Counted from the stretch's first letter, positions 1 through 6,768 are shown. The stretch is DNA of 11,044 bases from Clostridia bacterium (GCA_900771185.1 CAAGND010000010.1:1-11044); one strand, 5' to 3'. The notes: a model not told the origin generated them from the sequence alone. Translations and numbers: made by a program.

Positions 1-1253
1 GAACAGTGACAAAGGGCGAGCCGCAGGTGACGGATAAATGCCCCGCCGTGGGTGTGAGCGGTGAGCTGCTTCTGAAAACGGCGGCGGCGCTGAAAGAGAA
101 GAGCGAGCATCCGCTTGCACGTGCGGTTGTCAGCAGGGTGCGAGGCGATGAGGTTGAATACTCTCCCGTGGCGGATTTTGAGGCGCTGCCGGGTTATGGC
201 GTCAGAGGAACTCTTGAGGGAAAAAATGCGCTGGGTGGAAATGCGGCACTTATGGCTGAAAGCGGTATAAAGTCCTCGGGCATCCTCAAAATGGGTGAGG
301 AACTCTCATTGCAAGGAAAAACTCCGCTGTATTTTGCTCTTGACGGAAAGATTCTCGGTATAATCGCTGTTGCGGATGTTGTGAAGCCGGACAGCGAACA
401 GGCGATAGCCGAGTTCAAAAATATGGGACTGCGTGTGATAATGCTGACCGGAGACAACAAACGCACCGCTCAGGCGGTCGGCAGTCGTGTCGGCGCGGAC
501 GCTGTTATCGCTGATGTTCTGCCCGGTGATAAGGAGGCTGTTGTGGCACGGCTCTCAAAGTACGGCGAGGTCGCAATGGTCGGTGACGGAATCAACGATG
601 CCCCTGCGCTCACAAGAGCGGACACAGGCATAGCAATAGGGGCTGGTTCTGATGTGGCTCTTGATGCCGCCGATGTCGTGCTGATGAAATCGAGCCTCCT
701 TGATGCGGCGGCAGCGATAAGGCTGTCTCGTCAGGTGCTGCGCAATATCCGTGAAAATCTGTTCTGGGCTTTTTTTTATAATTGCATCGGTATACCGATA
801 GCCGCAGGCGCGCTTATCCCCGCGTTCGGGATAGCCCTCAATCCCATGTTCGGTGCGGCGGCGATGAGCCTTTCGAGCTTCTGCGTTGTCACCAATGCGC
901 TTCGTCTGAACCTTTTCAAATTATATAAGCCGAGACGTTCCCAAAAGCACAAAATGATTCCTTTGCCGGACTTTTTGTCCGACTTTGAAAATAAAAAAAC
1001 ACCGGATGAAGAACCGGTGAAAACGGAGGAGACCACTATGAAAAAGACAGTTTATATCGATGGAATGATGTGTGCTCATTGCACCGCGCACGTTCAAAAG
1101 GCCCTTGAAGCGCTTGGCGGAGTTGAGAGTGTTGAAGTCAGCCTTGAAAACAAAAGCGCGGCGCTCAGCCTCTCAAAGGATATTGATGACAGCGTTATCG
1201 CTCAGGCTGTGACCGATGCTGGCTATACGCCGACAGGTTTTGAAACAAAATAA
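1..1253 (+). CDS. copA: Copper-exporting P1B-type ATPase, 5'-truncated, with C-terminal CopZ-like metal-binding domain
   Basis: Pumps Cu(I) out of the cytoplasm using ATP. The window opens inside the DKTGT phosphorylation motif: bases 1-2 finish a Gly codon and T-V-T-K-G-E follows, so the catalytic Asp and everything before it lie upstream. Visible motifs are SEHPLA (102-119, the HP motif of P1B pumps), TGDN (447-458) and GDGINDAP (582-605). Two membrane helices follow; they carry the Y-N pair (777-782) and M-S-L-S-S (864-878) that form the Cu(I) site in family members, which argues for copper rather than zinc or cadmium. A charged linker (about 930-1037) leads to a heavy-metal domain with GMMCAHC, Cys codons at 1071 and 1080. 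A metal domain at the C-terminus is less usual than at the N-terminus and looks like a fused copZ. Stop TAA at 1251-1253, then a terminator. Copper assignment is strong; whether N-terminal metal domains also exist cannot be seen. Confidence 0.94.
   Translation, partial: TVTKGEPQVTDKCPAVGVSGELLLKTAAALKEKSEHPLARAVVSRVRGDEVEYSPVADFEALPGYGVRGTLEGKNALGGNAALMAESGIKSSGILKMGEELSLQGKTPLYFALDGKILGIIAVADVVKPDSEQAIAEFKNMGLRVIMLTGDNKRTAQAVGSRVGADAVIADVLPGDKEAVVARLSKYGEVAMVGDGINDAPALTRADTGIAIGAGSDVALDAADVVLMKSSLLDAAAAIRLSRQVLRNIRENLFWAFFYNCIGIPIAAGALIPAFGIALNPMFGAAAMSLSSFCVVTNALRLNLFKLYKPRRSQKHKMIPLPDFLSDFENKKTPDEEPVKTEETTMKKTVYIDGMMCAHCTAHVQKALEALGGVESVEVSLENKSAALSLSKDIDDSVIAQAVTDAGYTPTGFETK
1000..1019 (+). 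other. GC-rich hairpin inside copA linker
   Basis: CACCGG (1000-1005) pairs perfectly with CCGGTG (1014-1019) around an 8-base loop. It lies directly after a run of seven A (993-999) and just before the internal ribosome binding site at 1025. It falls exactly at the joint between the ATPase body and the CopZ-like domain. It could modulate internal initiation or frameshifting, or be a relic of a former copA-copZ intergenic region. The pairing is seen; function is inferred. Confidence 0.4.
1025..1040 (+). promoter_or_regulatory. Internal ribosome binding site and ATG for a possible free CopZ-like chaperone
   Basis: GGAGGAG at 1025-1031 stands 6 bases before an ATG at 1038-1040 that is in frame with copA. 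Initiation here would yield a 71-residue protein (1038-1253) that is exactly one heavy-metal-associated domain: beta strand, GMMCAHC loop, helix, and a G-Y near the end as in CopZ. The Shine-Dalgarno sequence is as good as those of ftsH and other genes in this window. In the full-length reading these bases encode T-E-E-T-T in the linker, so the match could be chance, but strength, spacing and domain boundary all coincide. Confidence 0.45.
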
Positions 1254-1269
1254 TTTCGCACTCATATTG

Positions 1270-1299
1270 CCGCCGTATTTCGATAATACGGCGGTTTTT
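1270..1299 (+). terminator. Rho-independent terminator after copA
   Basis: A perfect 10-bp stem (1270-1279 with 1285-1294) closes a 5-base loop TCGAT and is followed directly by five T. It starts 16 bases after the copA stop and separates copA from ftsH. Confidence 0.92.
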
Positions 1300-1326
1300 A
1301 TACTCCCAAAAAAGCGAAACTGTCCG

Positions 1327-1355
1327 TTGAAAATCTATTGGATTTATATTATAAT
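1327..1355 (+). promoter_or_regulatory. Sigma-A promoter for ftsH
   Basis: TTGAAA (1327-1332), a 17-base spacer, and a consensus TATAAT (1350-1355). Transcription would start near 1362, giving a leader of about 95 bases before the ftsH ATG. No obvious repressor palindrome such as a CIRCE or CtsR site was seen in the 203-base gap between copA and ftsH. Confidence 0.8.
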
Positions 1356-1456
1356 CTGCTTAATGCCGAAAAATGAATAAAACAGACTTTTGCGGGTATT
1401 GTGCGGTTTGAATATTTATATCGTTTTGATTAATTCAAAGAAAAGGAGAAAGCCAT

Positions 1457-3271
1457 ATGAATGAAGTGAAAAAGCCAAAAAAGCCACTGATTTTTTATTA
1501 CGGAATTGTAATAGCGGTGCTTTTGCTTTTTAACCTTCTTGCCATGCCGAAAATTATGGAGCGGCGGATTGAGGAGGTTGATTACGGAACCTTTATGACC
1601 ATGACAGAGGAACAGCAGGTCGGAAGCGTTCAGATAGAGGACAATCAGATACTTTTCACGGACAAGAGCGGAGAAAAGGTGTATAAAACCGGACTGATGG
1701 ACGATCCGGGTCTGGTGGAACGTCTGCATAAATCCGGAGCCAAATTTGCCAGCGAGATTATTGAGGAGACCTCGCCGATACTTAGCTTTCTTTTGAGCTG
1801 GATATTGCCAATGCTTATTTTTGCGCTCTTAGGACAGCTTATGTATAAAAAGCTGCTCGAAAAAGCAGGCGGCGGCCAGGATTCCATGATGTTTAATATG
1901 GGCAAGAGCAACGCCAAGGTTTATGTCAAATCCTCGGACGGCATCAAATTTTCGGATGTGGCGGGCGAGGACGAGGCAAAAGAGAATCTTGCCGAGATAG
2001 TGGATTATCTGCACAATCCGAAAAAATATGAGGAAGTCGGAGCCTCCATGCCAAAAGGTATACTGCTTGTAGGCCCTCCCGGCACGGGTAAAACAATGCT
2101 TGCCAAGGCTGTCGCGGGCGAGGCAAATGTTCCGTTCTTCTCAATGTCCGGTTCAGAGTTCGTTGAGATGTTCGTTGGTATGGGAGCATCAAAGGTGCGT
2201 GACCTCTTCAAACAGGCGAAAGAAAAGGCACCGTGTATAGTTTTTATTGATGAGATCGATGCAATAGGTAAGAAGCGTGACGGGCAGCTCAGCAGCAATG
2301 ATGAGCGTGAGCAGACGCTCAACCAGCTCCTCACCGAGATGGACGGCTTTGAGGGCAACAACGGAGTGGTAATCCTTGCCGCAACGAACAGACCGGAATC
2401 TCTTGATCCGGCGCTGACACGCCCCGGACGTTTTGACCGCCGTGTGCCGGTTGAATTGCCGGATTTGCAGGGCAGAGAGGCAATCCTCAGAGTACATGCG
2501 AAGAAAATAAAAACGGCGTCAGATATCGATTATACAAAAATTGCCCGTATGGCGTCGGGTGCGTCGGGAGCGGAGCTGGCGAATATTGTCAATGAAGCGG
2601 CGCTCAGGGCTGTAAGGGATAGCCGCAAGCTTGTAACACAGGCCGACCTTGAGGAGAGCATAGAAGTTGTCATTGCCGGCTATCAGAAGAAAAACACAAT
2701 ATTGACCGATAAGGAGAAGCTGATAGTTGCCTATCACGAGATCGGCCATGCGCTTGTCGCGGCAAAGCAGACGAATTCGGCTCCTGTTCAAAAGATAACC
2801 ATTGTTCCGCGCACTTCCGGCGCTTTGGGCTACACCATGCAGGTCGATGACGGCAACCACTATCTTATGAGCAAAGAGGAGCTTGAAAACAAGATAGCCA
2901 CCTTTACCGGCGGCAGGGCGGCGGAGGAGATAGTGTTCAATTCCGTCACCACGGGTGCCTCGAACGATATCGAGCAGGCGACAAAGATTGCCAGAGCGAT
3001 GCTGACCCGCTATGGCATGAGCGATGATTTTGATATGGTGGCAATGGAGACCGTCACCAATCAGTATCTCGGCGGAGATGCGACTCTTGCCTGTTCCGCT
3101 CAGACGCAGGCTGAAATCGACCGTCAGGTTGTGGCGCTTGTCAAAACTCAGCATGAAAAGGCGAAGCAGATCATTACCGATAACCGCCAAAAGCTTGATG
3201 AACTTGCTAAATTCCTCTATGAAAAGGAAACCATTACCGGAGAGGAATTCATGGAAATCCTCGAAGCATAA
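1457..3271 (+). CDS. ftsH: ATP-dependent zinc metalloprotease FtsH
   Basis: Membrane-anchored AAA+ protease that extracts and degrades misfolded membrane proteins and short-lived regulators as a hexamer. Membrane helix 1 is at about residues 11-30, a small extracytoplasmic domain at 31-107 and helix 2 at 108-127. The AAA+ domain has Walker A GPPGTGKT (206-213), pore loop FVGM (239-242), Walker B IVFIDE (261-266) and a second region of homology with arginine fingers in TRPGRFDRR (321-329). The protease domain has the zinc motif HEIGH (427-431), where most family members have HEAGH, and Asp504 in a TTGASND segment as likely third zinc ligand. At 604 residues it is close to family length, slightly short because the C-terminal tail is small. 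ATG is preceded by AAAGGAGAA (1442-1450). It is a single-gene unit between its own promoter and the terminator at 3357. Members of this group often have several FtsH paralogues, so it may not be the only copy. Confidence 0.96.
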   Translation: MNEVKKPKKPLIFYYGIVIAVLLLFNLLAMPKIMERRIEEVDYGTFMTMTEEQQVGSVQIEDNQILFTDKSGEKVYKTGLMDDPGLVERLHKSGAKFASEIIEETSPILSFLLSWILPMLIFALLGQLMYKKLLEKAGGGQDSMMFNMGKSNAKVYVKSSDGIKFSDVAGEDEAKENLAEIVDYLHNPKKYEEVGASMPKGILLVGPPGTGKTMLAKAVAGEANVPFFSMSGSEFVEMFVGMGASKVRDLFKQAKEKAPCIVFIDEIDAIGKKRDGQLSSNDEREQTLNQLLTEMDGFEGNNGVVILAATNRPESLDPALTRPGRFDRRVPVELPDLQGREAILRVHAKKIKTASDIDYTKIARMASGASGAELANIVNEAALRAVRDSRKLVTQADLEESIEVVIAGYQKKNTILTDKEKLIVAYHEIGHALVAAKQTNSAPVQKITIVPRTSGALGYTMQVDDGNHYLMSKEELENKIATFTGGRAAEEIVFNSVTTGASNDIEQATKIARAMLTRYGMSDDFDMVAMETVTNQYLGGDATLACSAQTQAEIDRQVVALVKTQHEKAKQIITDNRQKLDELAKFLYEKETITGEEFMEILEA

Positions 3272-3289
3272 AATCCAAAATAACGACAA

Positions 3290-3315
3290 ACCCCATACAG
3301 CAAAATGTATGGGGT
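3290..3315 (+). other. Hairpin downstream of ftsH, possible weak terminator
   Basis: ACCCCATAC (3290-3298) pairs with GTATGGGGT (3307-3315) around an 8-base loop. Only a poor T stretch follows, so it is more likely a 3'-end stabilising hairpin or an attenuating terminator placed before the stronger one at 3357. Confidence 0.5.
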
Positions 3316-3356
3316 CTGTATATACAAGTATAACTTGTGGTTGGGTATATAAAATG

Positions 3357-3390
3357 AAAAGACGACAAGCCGAAACTTGTCGTCTTTTTT
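3357..3390. terminator. Bidirectional terminator between ftsH and the tRNA operon
   Basis: GACGACAAG (3361-3369) pairs with CTTGTCGTC (3376-3384) around the loop CCGAAA. AAAA precedes it (3357-3360) and six T follow (3385-3390), so it can terminate ftsH transcripts on the + strand and tRNA transcripts on the - strand. Its last T is also the base complementary to the final A of the tRNA-Gln CCA end. Confidence 0.92.
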
Positions 3391-3464
3391 GGCTGGGATG
3401 GCTGGATTTGAACCAGCGGATGACGGAGTCAAAGTCCGTTGCCTTACCCCTTGGCTACACCCCA
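3390..3464 (-). tRNA. tRNA-Gln(TTG)
   Basis: On the - strand the sequence folds as a full cloverleaf. Acceptor stem TGGGGTG pairs with CATCCCA, discriminator G and an encoded CCA follow. The anticodon loop CTTTGAC sits in an ACGGA/TCCGT stem and gives anticodon TTG. The T arm is GCTGG-TTCAAAT-CCAGC. It is the last gene of the four-tRNA operon. Confidence 0.96.
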
Positions 3465-3486
3465 AAATATATCCGGTTATAAAAAT

Positions 3487-3509
3487 ACGCAAAGCGAAAA
3501 GCCTTGCGT
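3487..3509 (-). other. Spacer hairpin between tRNA-His and tRNA-Gln
   Basis: In - strand RNA a 9-bp stem forms between 3501-3509 and 3487-3495 with a 5-base loop. One pair is a G-U that would be an A-C mismatch on the other strand, consistent with function in the tRNA precursor, such as a processing site or protection from nucleases. Confidence 0.45.
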
Positions 3510-3523
3510 GGGTTCTTGAAAAG

Positions 3524-3601
3524 TGGGGTGGATAATCGGATTCGAACCGACGACCTCCAGGGCCACAACCTGGCACTCTAACCAACTGAGCTATATCCAC
3601 C
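3524..3601 (-). tRNA. tRNA-His(GTG)
   Basis: Cloverleaf with acceptor GTGGATA/TATCCAC, encoded CCA (3524-3526) and discriminator C. The extra 5' G at position -1 that marks tRNA-His is encoded at 3601 and can pair with that C. Anticodon loop TTGTGGC in a CCAGG/CCTGG stem gives GTG. T arm has GGTTCGAATCC. Confidence 0.95.
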
Positions 3602-3612
3602 AAATCTTCGCG

Positions 3613-3644
3613 TTGCGGACATAGCCTGAAAGATATGCCCGCAA
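3613..3644 (-). other. Spacer hairpin between tRNA-Arg and tRNA-His
   Basis: In - strand RNA TTGCGGGCATA (3644-3634) pairs with TATGTCCGCAA (3623-3613): 11 pairs, including one G-U, around a 10-base loop. The G-U pair forms only in the transcribed strand. It fills most of the 48-base spacer and could guide precursor processing. Confidence 0.5.
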
Positions 3645-3649
3645 GCGCT

Positions 3650-3726
<77 letters not shown>

Positions 3727-3733
3727 ATAAAAA

Positions 3734-3807
<74 letters not shown>

Positions 3808-3815
3808 ACAAGTGT

Positions 3816-3834
3816 GCCGTCAATCTGCGACGGC
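3816..3834 (-). other. Leader hairpin of the tRNA operon transcript
   Basis: GCCGTC (3829-3834 on the - strand) pairs with GACGGC (3816-3821) around 7 bases. The predicted transcription start lies near 3832, so the stem would form at or close to the very 5' end of the precursor, just before tRNA-Gly. Confidence 0.4.
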
Positions 3835-3838
3835 AATT

Positions 3839-3867
3839 ATTTTAGCAAATATATTGTCGCATGTCAA
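3839..3867 (-). promoter_or_regulatory. Strong sigma-A promoter of the tRNA operon
   Basis: On the - strand: TTGACA (3867-3862), a 17-base spacer ending in TGC (extended -10 form), and TAAAAT (3844-3839). The start of transcription would be about 25 bases before tRNA-Gly. A perfect -35 suits a stable-RNA operon. Confidence 0.88.
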
Positions 3868-3887
3868 GCCTTATAACAAGATTTCTC

Positions 3888-3930
3888 AAAAAAAGATTTG
3901 CCGCCGCAGACGGTAAATATCCGCGGCGGC
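3888..3930 (-). terminator. Terminator of the aconitase X operon
   Basis: On the - strand GCCGCCGC (3930-3923) pairs with GCGGCGGC (3907-3900); a short GG/CC pairing may extend it inside the loop. A run of seven T follows 5 bases later (3894-3888). It starts 13 bases after the small-subunit stop and ends just before the tRNA promoter. Confidence 0.82.
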
Positions 3931-3943
3931 AGATTTATGCGGG

Positions 3944-4384
3944 TTAGTCTACCGTGACGGTTCCGTCCTCTGAAACGGTGACGGTCATGCCGTCCTTAAC
4001 ATAGTCGAGAAATTCCTGCCCGAGGCAGTCAACGGTCACTATCGGCGAATCTGTCCAGACAGCGCCGAGAACAGCTCCCGCAGCCGCAAGGGAGTCGATG
4101 TGCTCCGAGAAGAGCATGCAGGCGGGGTTTTTCTTCATCTCGTTGGCGCAGTAGAGAACCATGCCGCCGGTCGTCGAACCGATGGTCTGAGGAAGGCAGA
4201 GCGCCGTGCCGACCATGGGCTTGCCGTAGAGGTCGGCATTGTTCTGGTCGCCGCACTTCGCCTCCTTATCACCGAACTGAAGAGCATTCTGGAACGAGGC
4301 AAGGGTGTTGAAACCGCCGTGAGAAACCAGAGCCTTGGCGGTGCATGTTCCTGCGACAACAGGACGTCCTTTGAACTGTTTCAT
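3944..4384 (-). CDS. Aconitase X small subunit (swivel domain, DUF126 family)
   Basis: Small, swivelling domain of a two-chain aconitase X dehydratase; in the family it closes over the Fe-S active site of the large chain. At 146 residues it is close to the size of stand-alone members. Recognisable parts are the N-terminal GRPVVAGTCTAKAL (6-19), a SHGGFN segment (21-26) and LPQTIGSTTGG (64-74), which matches the GS-[ST]-[ST]-G substrate loop of the family. The ATG lies 1 base after the stop of the large-subunit gene, and its ribosome binding site AAAGGAGG is inside the end of that gene, so the two are translationally coupled. Characterised relatives dehydrate cis-3-hydroxy-L-proline or, in archaea, mevalonate 5-phosphate. 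The substrate here is not known. Confidence 0.88.
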   Translation of the reverse strand: MKQFKGRPVVAGTCTAKALVSHGGFNTLASFQNALQFGDKEAKCGDQNNADLYGKPMVGTALCLPQTIGSTTGGMVLYCANEMKKNPACMLFSEHIDSLAAAGAVLGAVWTDSPIVTVDCLGQEFLDYVKDGMTVTVSEDGTVTVD

Positions 4385-4385
4385 C

Positions 4386-5672
4386 TTACTTTGCCTCCTT
4401 TGTGATTATATCAAGAATTTCTTCGCTCTTGTAGTAGCGTGCGGTGGTGTAGGTTCTGAGCTTGTTGGAGTTTGTGATAACCGGCATCTTTTTGCACAGC
4501 GGATTGTTCATATACATCAGCGGGCATATGTAGCTGAGGATAACGCCGGTCGCCTTGAGCTTTTCGGCATAGGGGGTCTTGTTGAAAGCCTCAACAACTG
4601 CCGGGGCGGCGGTGAATACGGTGGGAATGGAAACTTTTTTCAGACCGTTCTTTTTGAGCCCTTCTGTGACCTTATCCGTCCACTCAACGAGCTGAGCGTG
4701 TGAGAGGTGCGGGCAGCCTACGAAGCAAAGCTTAGGTGTCGCGTTCTTGTCTTTCCACATGATGGGGTAGCCGGCTTCAACTCTTTCAAGCTCCGCATCA
4801 TCAACAACATAGACCTTGGCACCTTCTGCTATGAGAGACTCGCCCAATTCAACCGCCTCAGGGGTAAGATTCTCAATGTGATAGAGACCGACAGCACCGT
4901 TTGAGGCAGTTGCCGCGCCGAAGTCCTTGAGATAGGCCTTGGTGTCGCCGTCAAGCTCAGTGCCGAGCCACTTGTCAAGACCCTTGATATAGGGGACATC
5001 CTCCATGACCTTCATGCCGATGGCGGAACCGAGAATCTGAGCTTCGGGCTTCTTGGTCGTCTTGACTTCAACTATCCAGGTGGCCTTTCTTCCCTCATCT
5101 GTGACAAGGCCGAAATAGGGGACTCTGCCGACTATTGAACCGAACAGCTCGATGATTCCGGAGTTTCTGTTGCAGCGTGCTCCGAGCACGGAGTTGGCGT
5201 AGACAACAGCAGAGGACTCAGCCCATGAAAGAACCTCACCCTTGTTGGGAATGTTGCCGACTTCGTCCATGTAGCAGGTGCAGGTATAGGACTTGTCGTC
5301 AATAAGTCCGAGCTTTGAAAGCTGAGCGTCATAGCTGTCCTGCATGCTGTACATGAACTTGTTGAATACCAGCTTCTGGAGAAGGTTTGCGGGGACATTG
5401 GGGTCAAGCGGCTTGGGGTCAACAGAAAACTTCTGTGCTGAGAGAGCGCCGCCTTCGATAAGCTGATCCATGAGGCTGTAAACGGGCTTCATGACCTTGA
5501 GACCGAAGCTTGTGACCAAATGACCCATCTTGCTCTCAACGGGCACCATCTTTGTCGCGCCGAACGCGTCTCCGTAAAGTACGAGAGTTTTCATGACCTT
5601 TGCCATGGTTTCGCCCTTGCTGCCGTTGAGGATATCTTCCTCTTCGGGAGTAAGGTGCATTTTGTATTCCAT
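4386..5672 (-). CDS. Aconitase X large (catalytic) subunit (DUF521 family)
   Basis: Catalytic chain of aconitase X, an Fe-S dehydratase of the aconitase superfamily, 428 residues. It opens with the typical MHLTPEEEDILNG (5-17). Family landmarks include TCTCYM (130-135), the segment SWAESSAVVYANSVLGAR (149-166) and GCPHLS (319-324). Cys131/133, Cys167, Cys320 and Cys383 are candidates for cluster ligands; which of them bind cannot be told without alignment. I chose the ATG at 5672 because AAAGGCGG stands 6 bases before it and the family's usual N-terminus begins there. The ATG at 5738 would add 22 residues unlike the family and lies upstream of the likely -10 box. Substrate candidates are cis-3-hydroxyproline or an unidentified hydroxy acid. 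The neighbouring amino-sugar genes do not by themselves define it. Confidence 0.9.
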   Translation of the reverse strand: MEYKMHLTPEEEDILNGSKGETMAKVMKTLVLYGDAFGATKMVPVESKMGHLVTSFGLKVMKPVYSLMDQLIEGGALSAQKFSVDPKPLDPNVPANLLQKLVFNKFMYSMQDSYDAQLSKLGLIDDKSYTCTCYMDEVGNIPNKGEVLSWAESSAVVYANSVLGARCNRNSGIIELFGSIVGRVPYFGLVTDEGRKATWIVEVKTTKKPEAQILGSAIGMKVMEDVPYIKGLDKWLGTELDGDTKAYLKDFGAATASNGAVGLYHIENLTPEAVELGESLIAEGAKVYVVDDAELERVEAGYPIMWKDKNATPKLCFVGCPHLSHAQLVEWTDKVTEGLKKNGLKKVSIPTVFTAAPAVVEAFNKTPYAEKLKATGVILSYICPLMYMNNPLCKKMPVITNSNKLRTYTTARYYKSEEILDIITKEAK

Positions 5673-5713
5673 ATAAATCCGCCTTTCCTGAAAATTTTCA
5701 TATTGGCAACTAT

Positions 5714-5742
5714 ATTTTAGCACAAAAATAATATGCATTAAA
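5714..5742 (-). promoter_or_regulatory. Probable extended -10 promoter of the aconitase X operon
   Basis: On the - strand TGTGCTAAAAT (5724-5714) holds a TGn-TAAAAT extended -10, the same core as in the tRNA promoter. The -35 position 17 bases upstream (TTTAAT, 5742-5737) is weak. Transcription would start near 5707, giving a leader of about 35 bases. Confidence 0.5.
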
Positions 5743-5880
5743 TTAACATTGAGAATAAAAGCATATAAATAGATAAAAAAATATCAATTTTTATTTATGA
5801 GGCAAATAAAACGGGATTTTTGTATGCCGACAGCCCTTTAAACCGGAAAGACAGCCGTGCGGTTTGCGGCGGTCTGTGGT
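5743..5880. other. Non-coding gap between nanK and the aconitase X operon
   Basis: The part at 5743-5820 is AT-rich with no gene. At 5851-5877 there is an imperfect hairpin (ACAG/CTGT and CCG/CGG with a bulge) just after the nanK stop, with only a poor T stretch. It may be a weak nanK terminator, so read-through from nanEK into aconitase X is possible. No other signal was found. Confidence 0.3.
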
Positions 5881-6768
5881 TCATAACAAAGAATAGTCTT
5901 CAAGAAGGTGCGCGGCTCCGAGGCTTCCGGCGGTGTTGCCGAGCCGGGCAGAACGTATGAGCTGTGCCGAGTCTGCGGGCAAACAATTCAGGAGATTTGT
6001 CCACCAATACTCTTTCAGTTCCGCCAGTCCGCCGCCGAGCACAATGCACTCGGGGTCAAAAATGCACCGGACAGTGCGTATCACCGAGCACATATCCTCA
6101 ATGAATATGCGCAGAGCCTTTTCATATTCATCGATACCCTGTGCGGCAAGTCTGAATATTTCTTCGCAGTCGGAGCTGTTGCAGCCGCACTCGTGCGCGG
6201 TTTTTATAAGCCCTGTGGCCGAAACATACTGTTCCGCACAGCCATCAAGCCCGCAGGTGCATGGTCTGCCGCCCGGGTGCAGGGGAATGTGACCGATGCG
6301 TGCGCCCCTGAATCCCGAGCCGAGCAGTATTTTTCCGTTGACGGATATGCCTCCGCCAAGACCTGTGCCGAGGGTCAGCATGACACAGTCACGGCAGCCC
6401 TCCGCTGCGCCGAATTTTATCTCGCCTATGAAAGCGGCAACTGCGTCGTTGACAACGCAGACCCGTCTGCCGAAGCGCTCCTCAACTGTTTTTTTGATTT
6501 CAAAACCGGTAAAACCGGGCAGATTTTCCGTGGCGTATATCACCTTTCCGAGAAACGGGTCAATGTCTCCGGCACTGCCTATTCCTATGCCCGAGCCGCT
6601 GTCCGCAAAGGGCAGAAGCTCATCAACCGCTCTGAAAATGGATTCGGTTATGCTCCTGACGCCGAGGCTGATGTCTGTGGGCACCTTTGTCTGAGCGGCT
6701 ATAACAGTCCCGTCCGCAACAACACCCTTTATCGAGGTTCCGCCTATATCTAAGCCGATGTGTTTCAT
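5881..6768 (-). CDS. nanK: ROK-family sugar kinase, probable N-acetylmannosamine kinase
   Basis: Predicted to phosphorylate ManNAc to ManNAc-6-P in the cytoplasm, feeding NanE. 295 residues. Phosphate loop DIGGTSIKG (7-15), catalytic Asp in VVNDAVAA (Asp108), LGTGLGGG (133-140), and the ROK zinc site His160 with CTCGLDGC (Cys170, Cys172, Cys177). There is no N-terminal DNA-binding domain, so it is a kinase and not a ROK repressor. The sugar-contacting position that is Glu in glucokinase-type GEIGH is Arg157 here (GARIGH). E. coli NanK, from memory, also departs from Glu at this place. The ATG overlaps the nanE stop by 4 bases (ATGA), so the two are coupled. Kinase family is certain; ManNAc as substrate rests on the nanE coupling. 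Confidence 0.85.
   Translation of the reverse strand: MKHIGLDIGGTSIKGVVADGTVIAAQTKVPTDISLGVRSITESIFRAVDELLPFADSGSGIGIGSAGDIDPFLGKVIYATENLPGFTGFEIKKTVEERFGRRVCVVNDAVAAFIGEIKFGAAEGCRDCVMLTLGTGLGGGISVNGKILLGSGFRGARIGHIPLHPGGRPCTCGLDGCAEQYVSATGLIKTAHECGCNSSDCEEIFRLAAQGIDEYEKALRIFIEDMCSVIRTVRCIFDPECIVLGGGLAELKEYWWTNLLNCLPADSAQLIRSARLGNTAGSLGAAHLLEDYSLL

Noticed and set aside
3024..3482. 152-codon + strand frame crossing the ftsH end and tRNA-Gln
   Set aside because: It overlaps ftsH in another frame and runs through a terminator and a tRNA gene, so it cannot be a real gene.
5673..5738. Upstream ATG at 5738 giving a longer aconitase X large subunit
   Set aside because: The extra 22 residues do not resemble the family, there is no ribosome binding site in front of it, and it lies upstream of the likely -10 box; the ATG at 5672 has a good site.
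5908..6753. 281-codon open frame on the + strand opposite nanK
   Set aside because: nanK on the - strand has every ROK motif; the + strand frame has no recognisable domain and is a by-product of codon composition.
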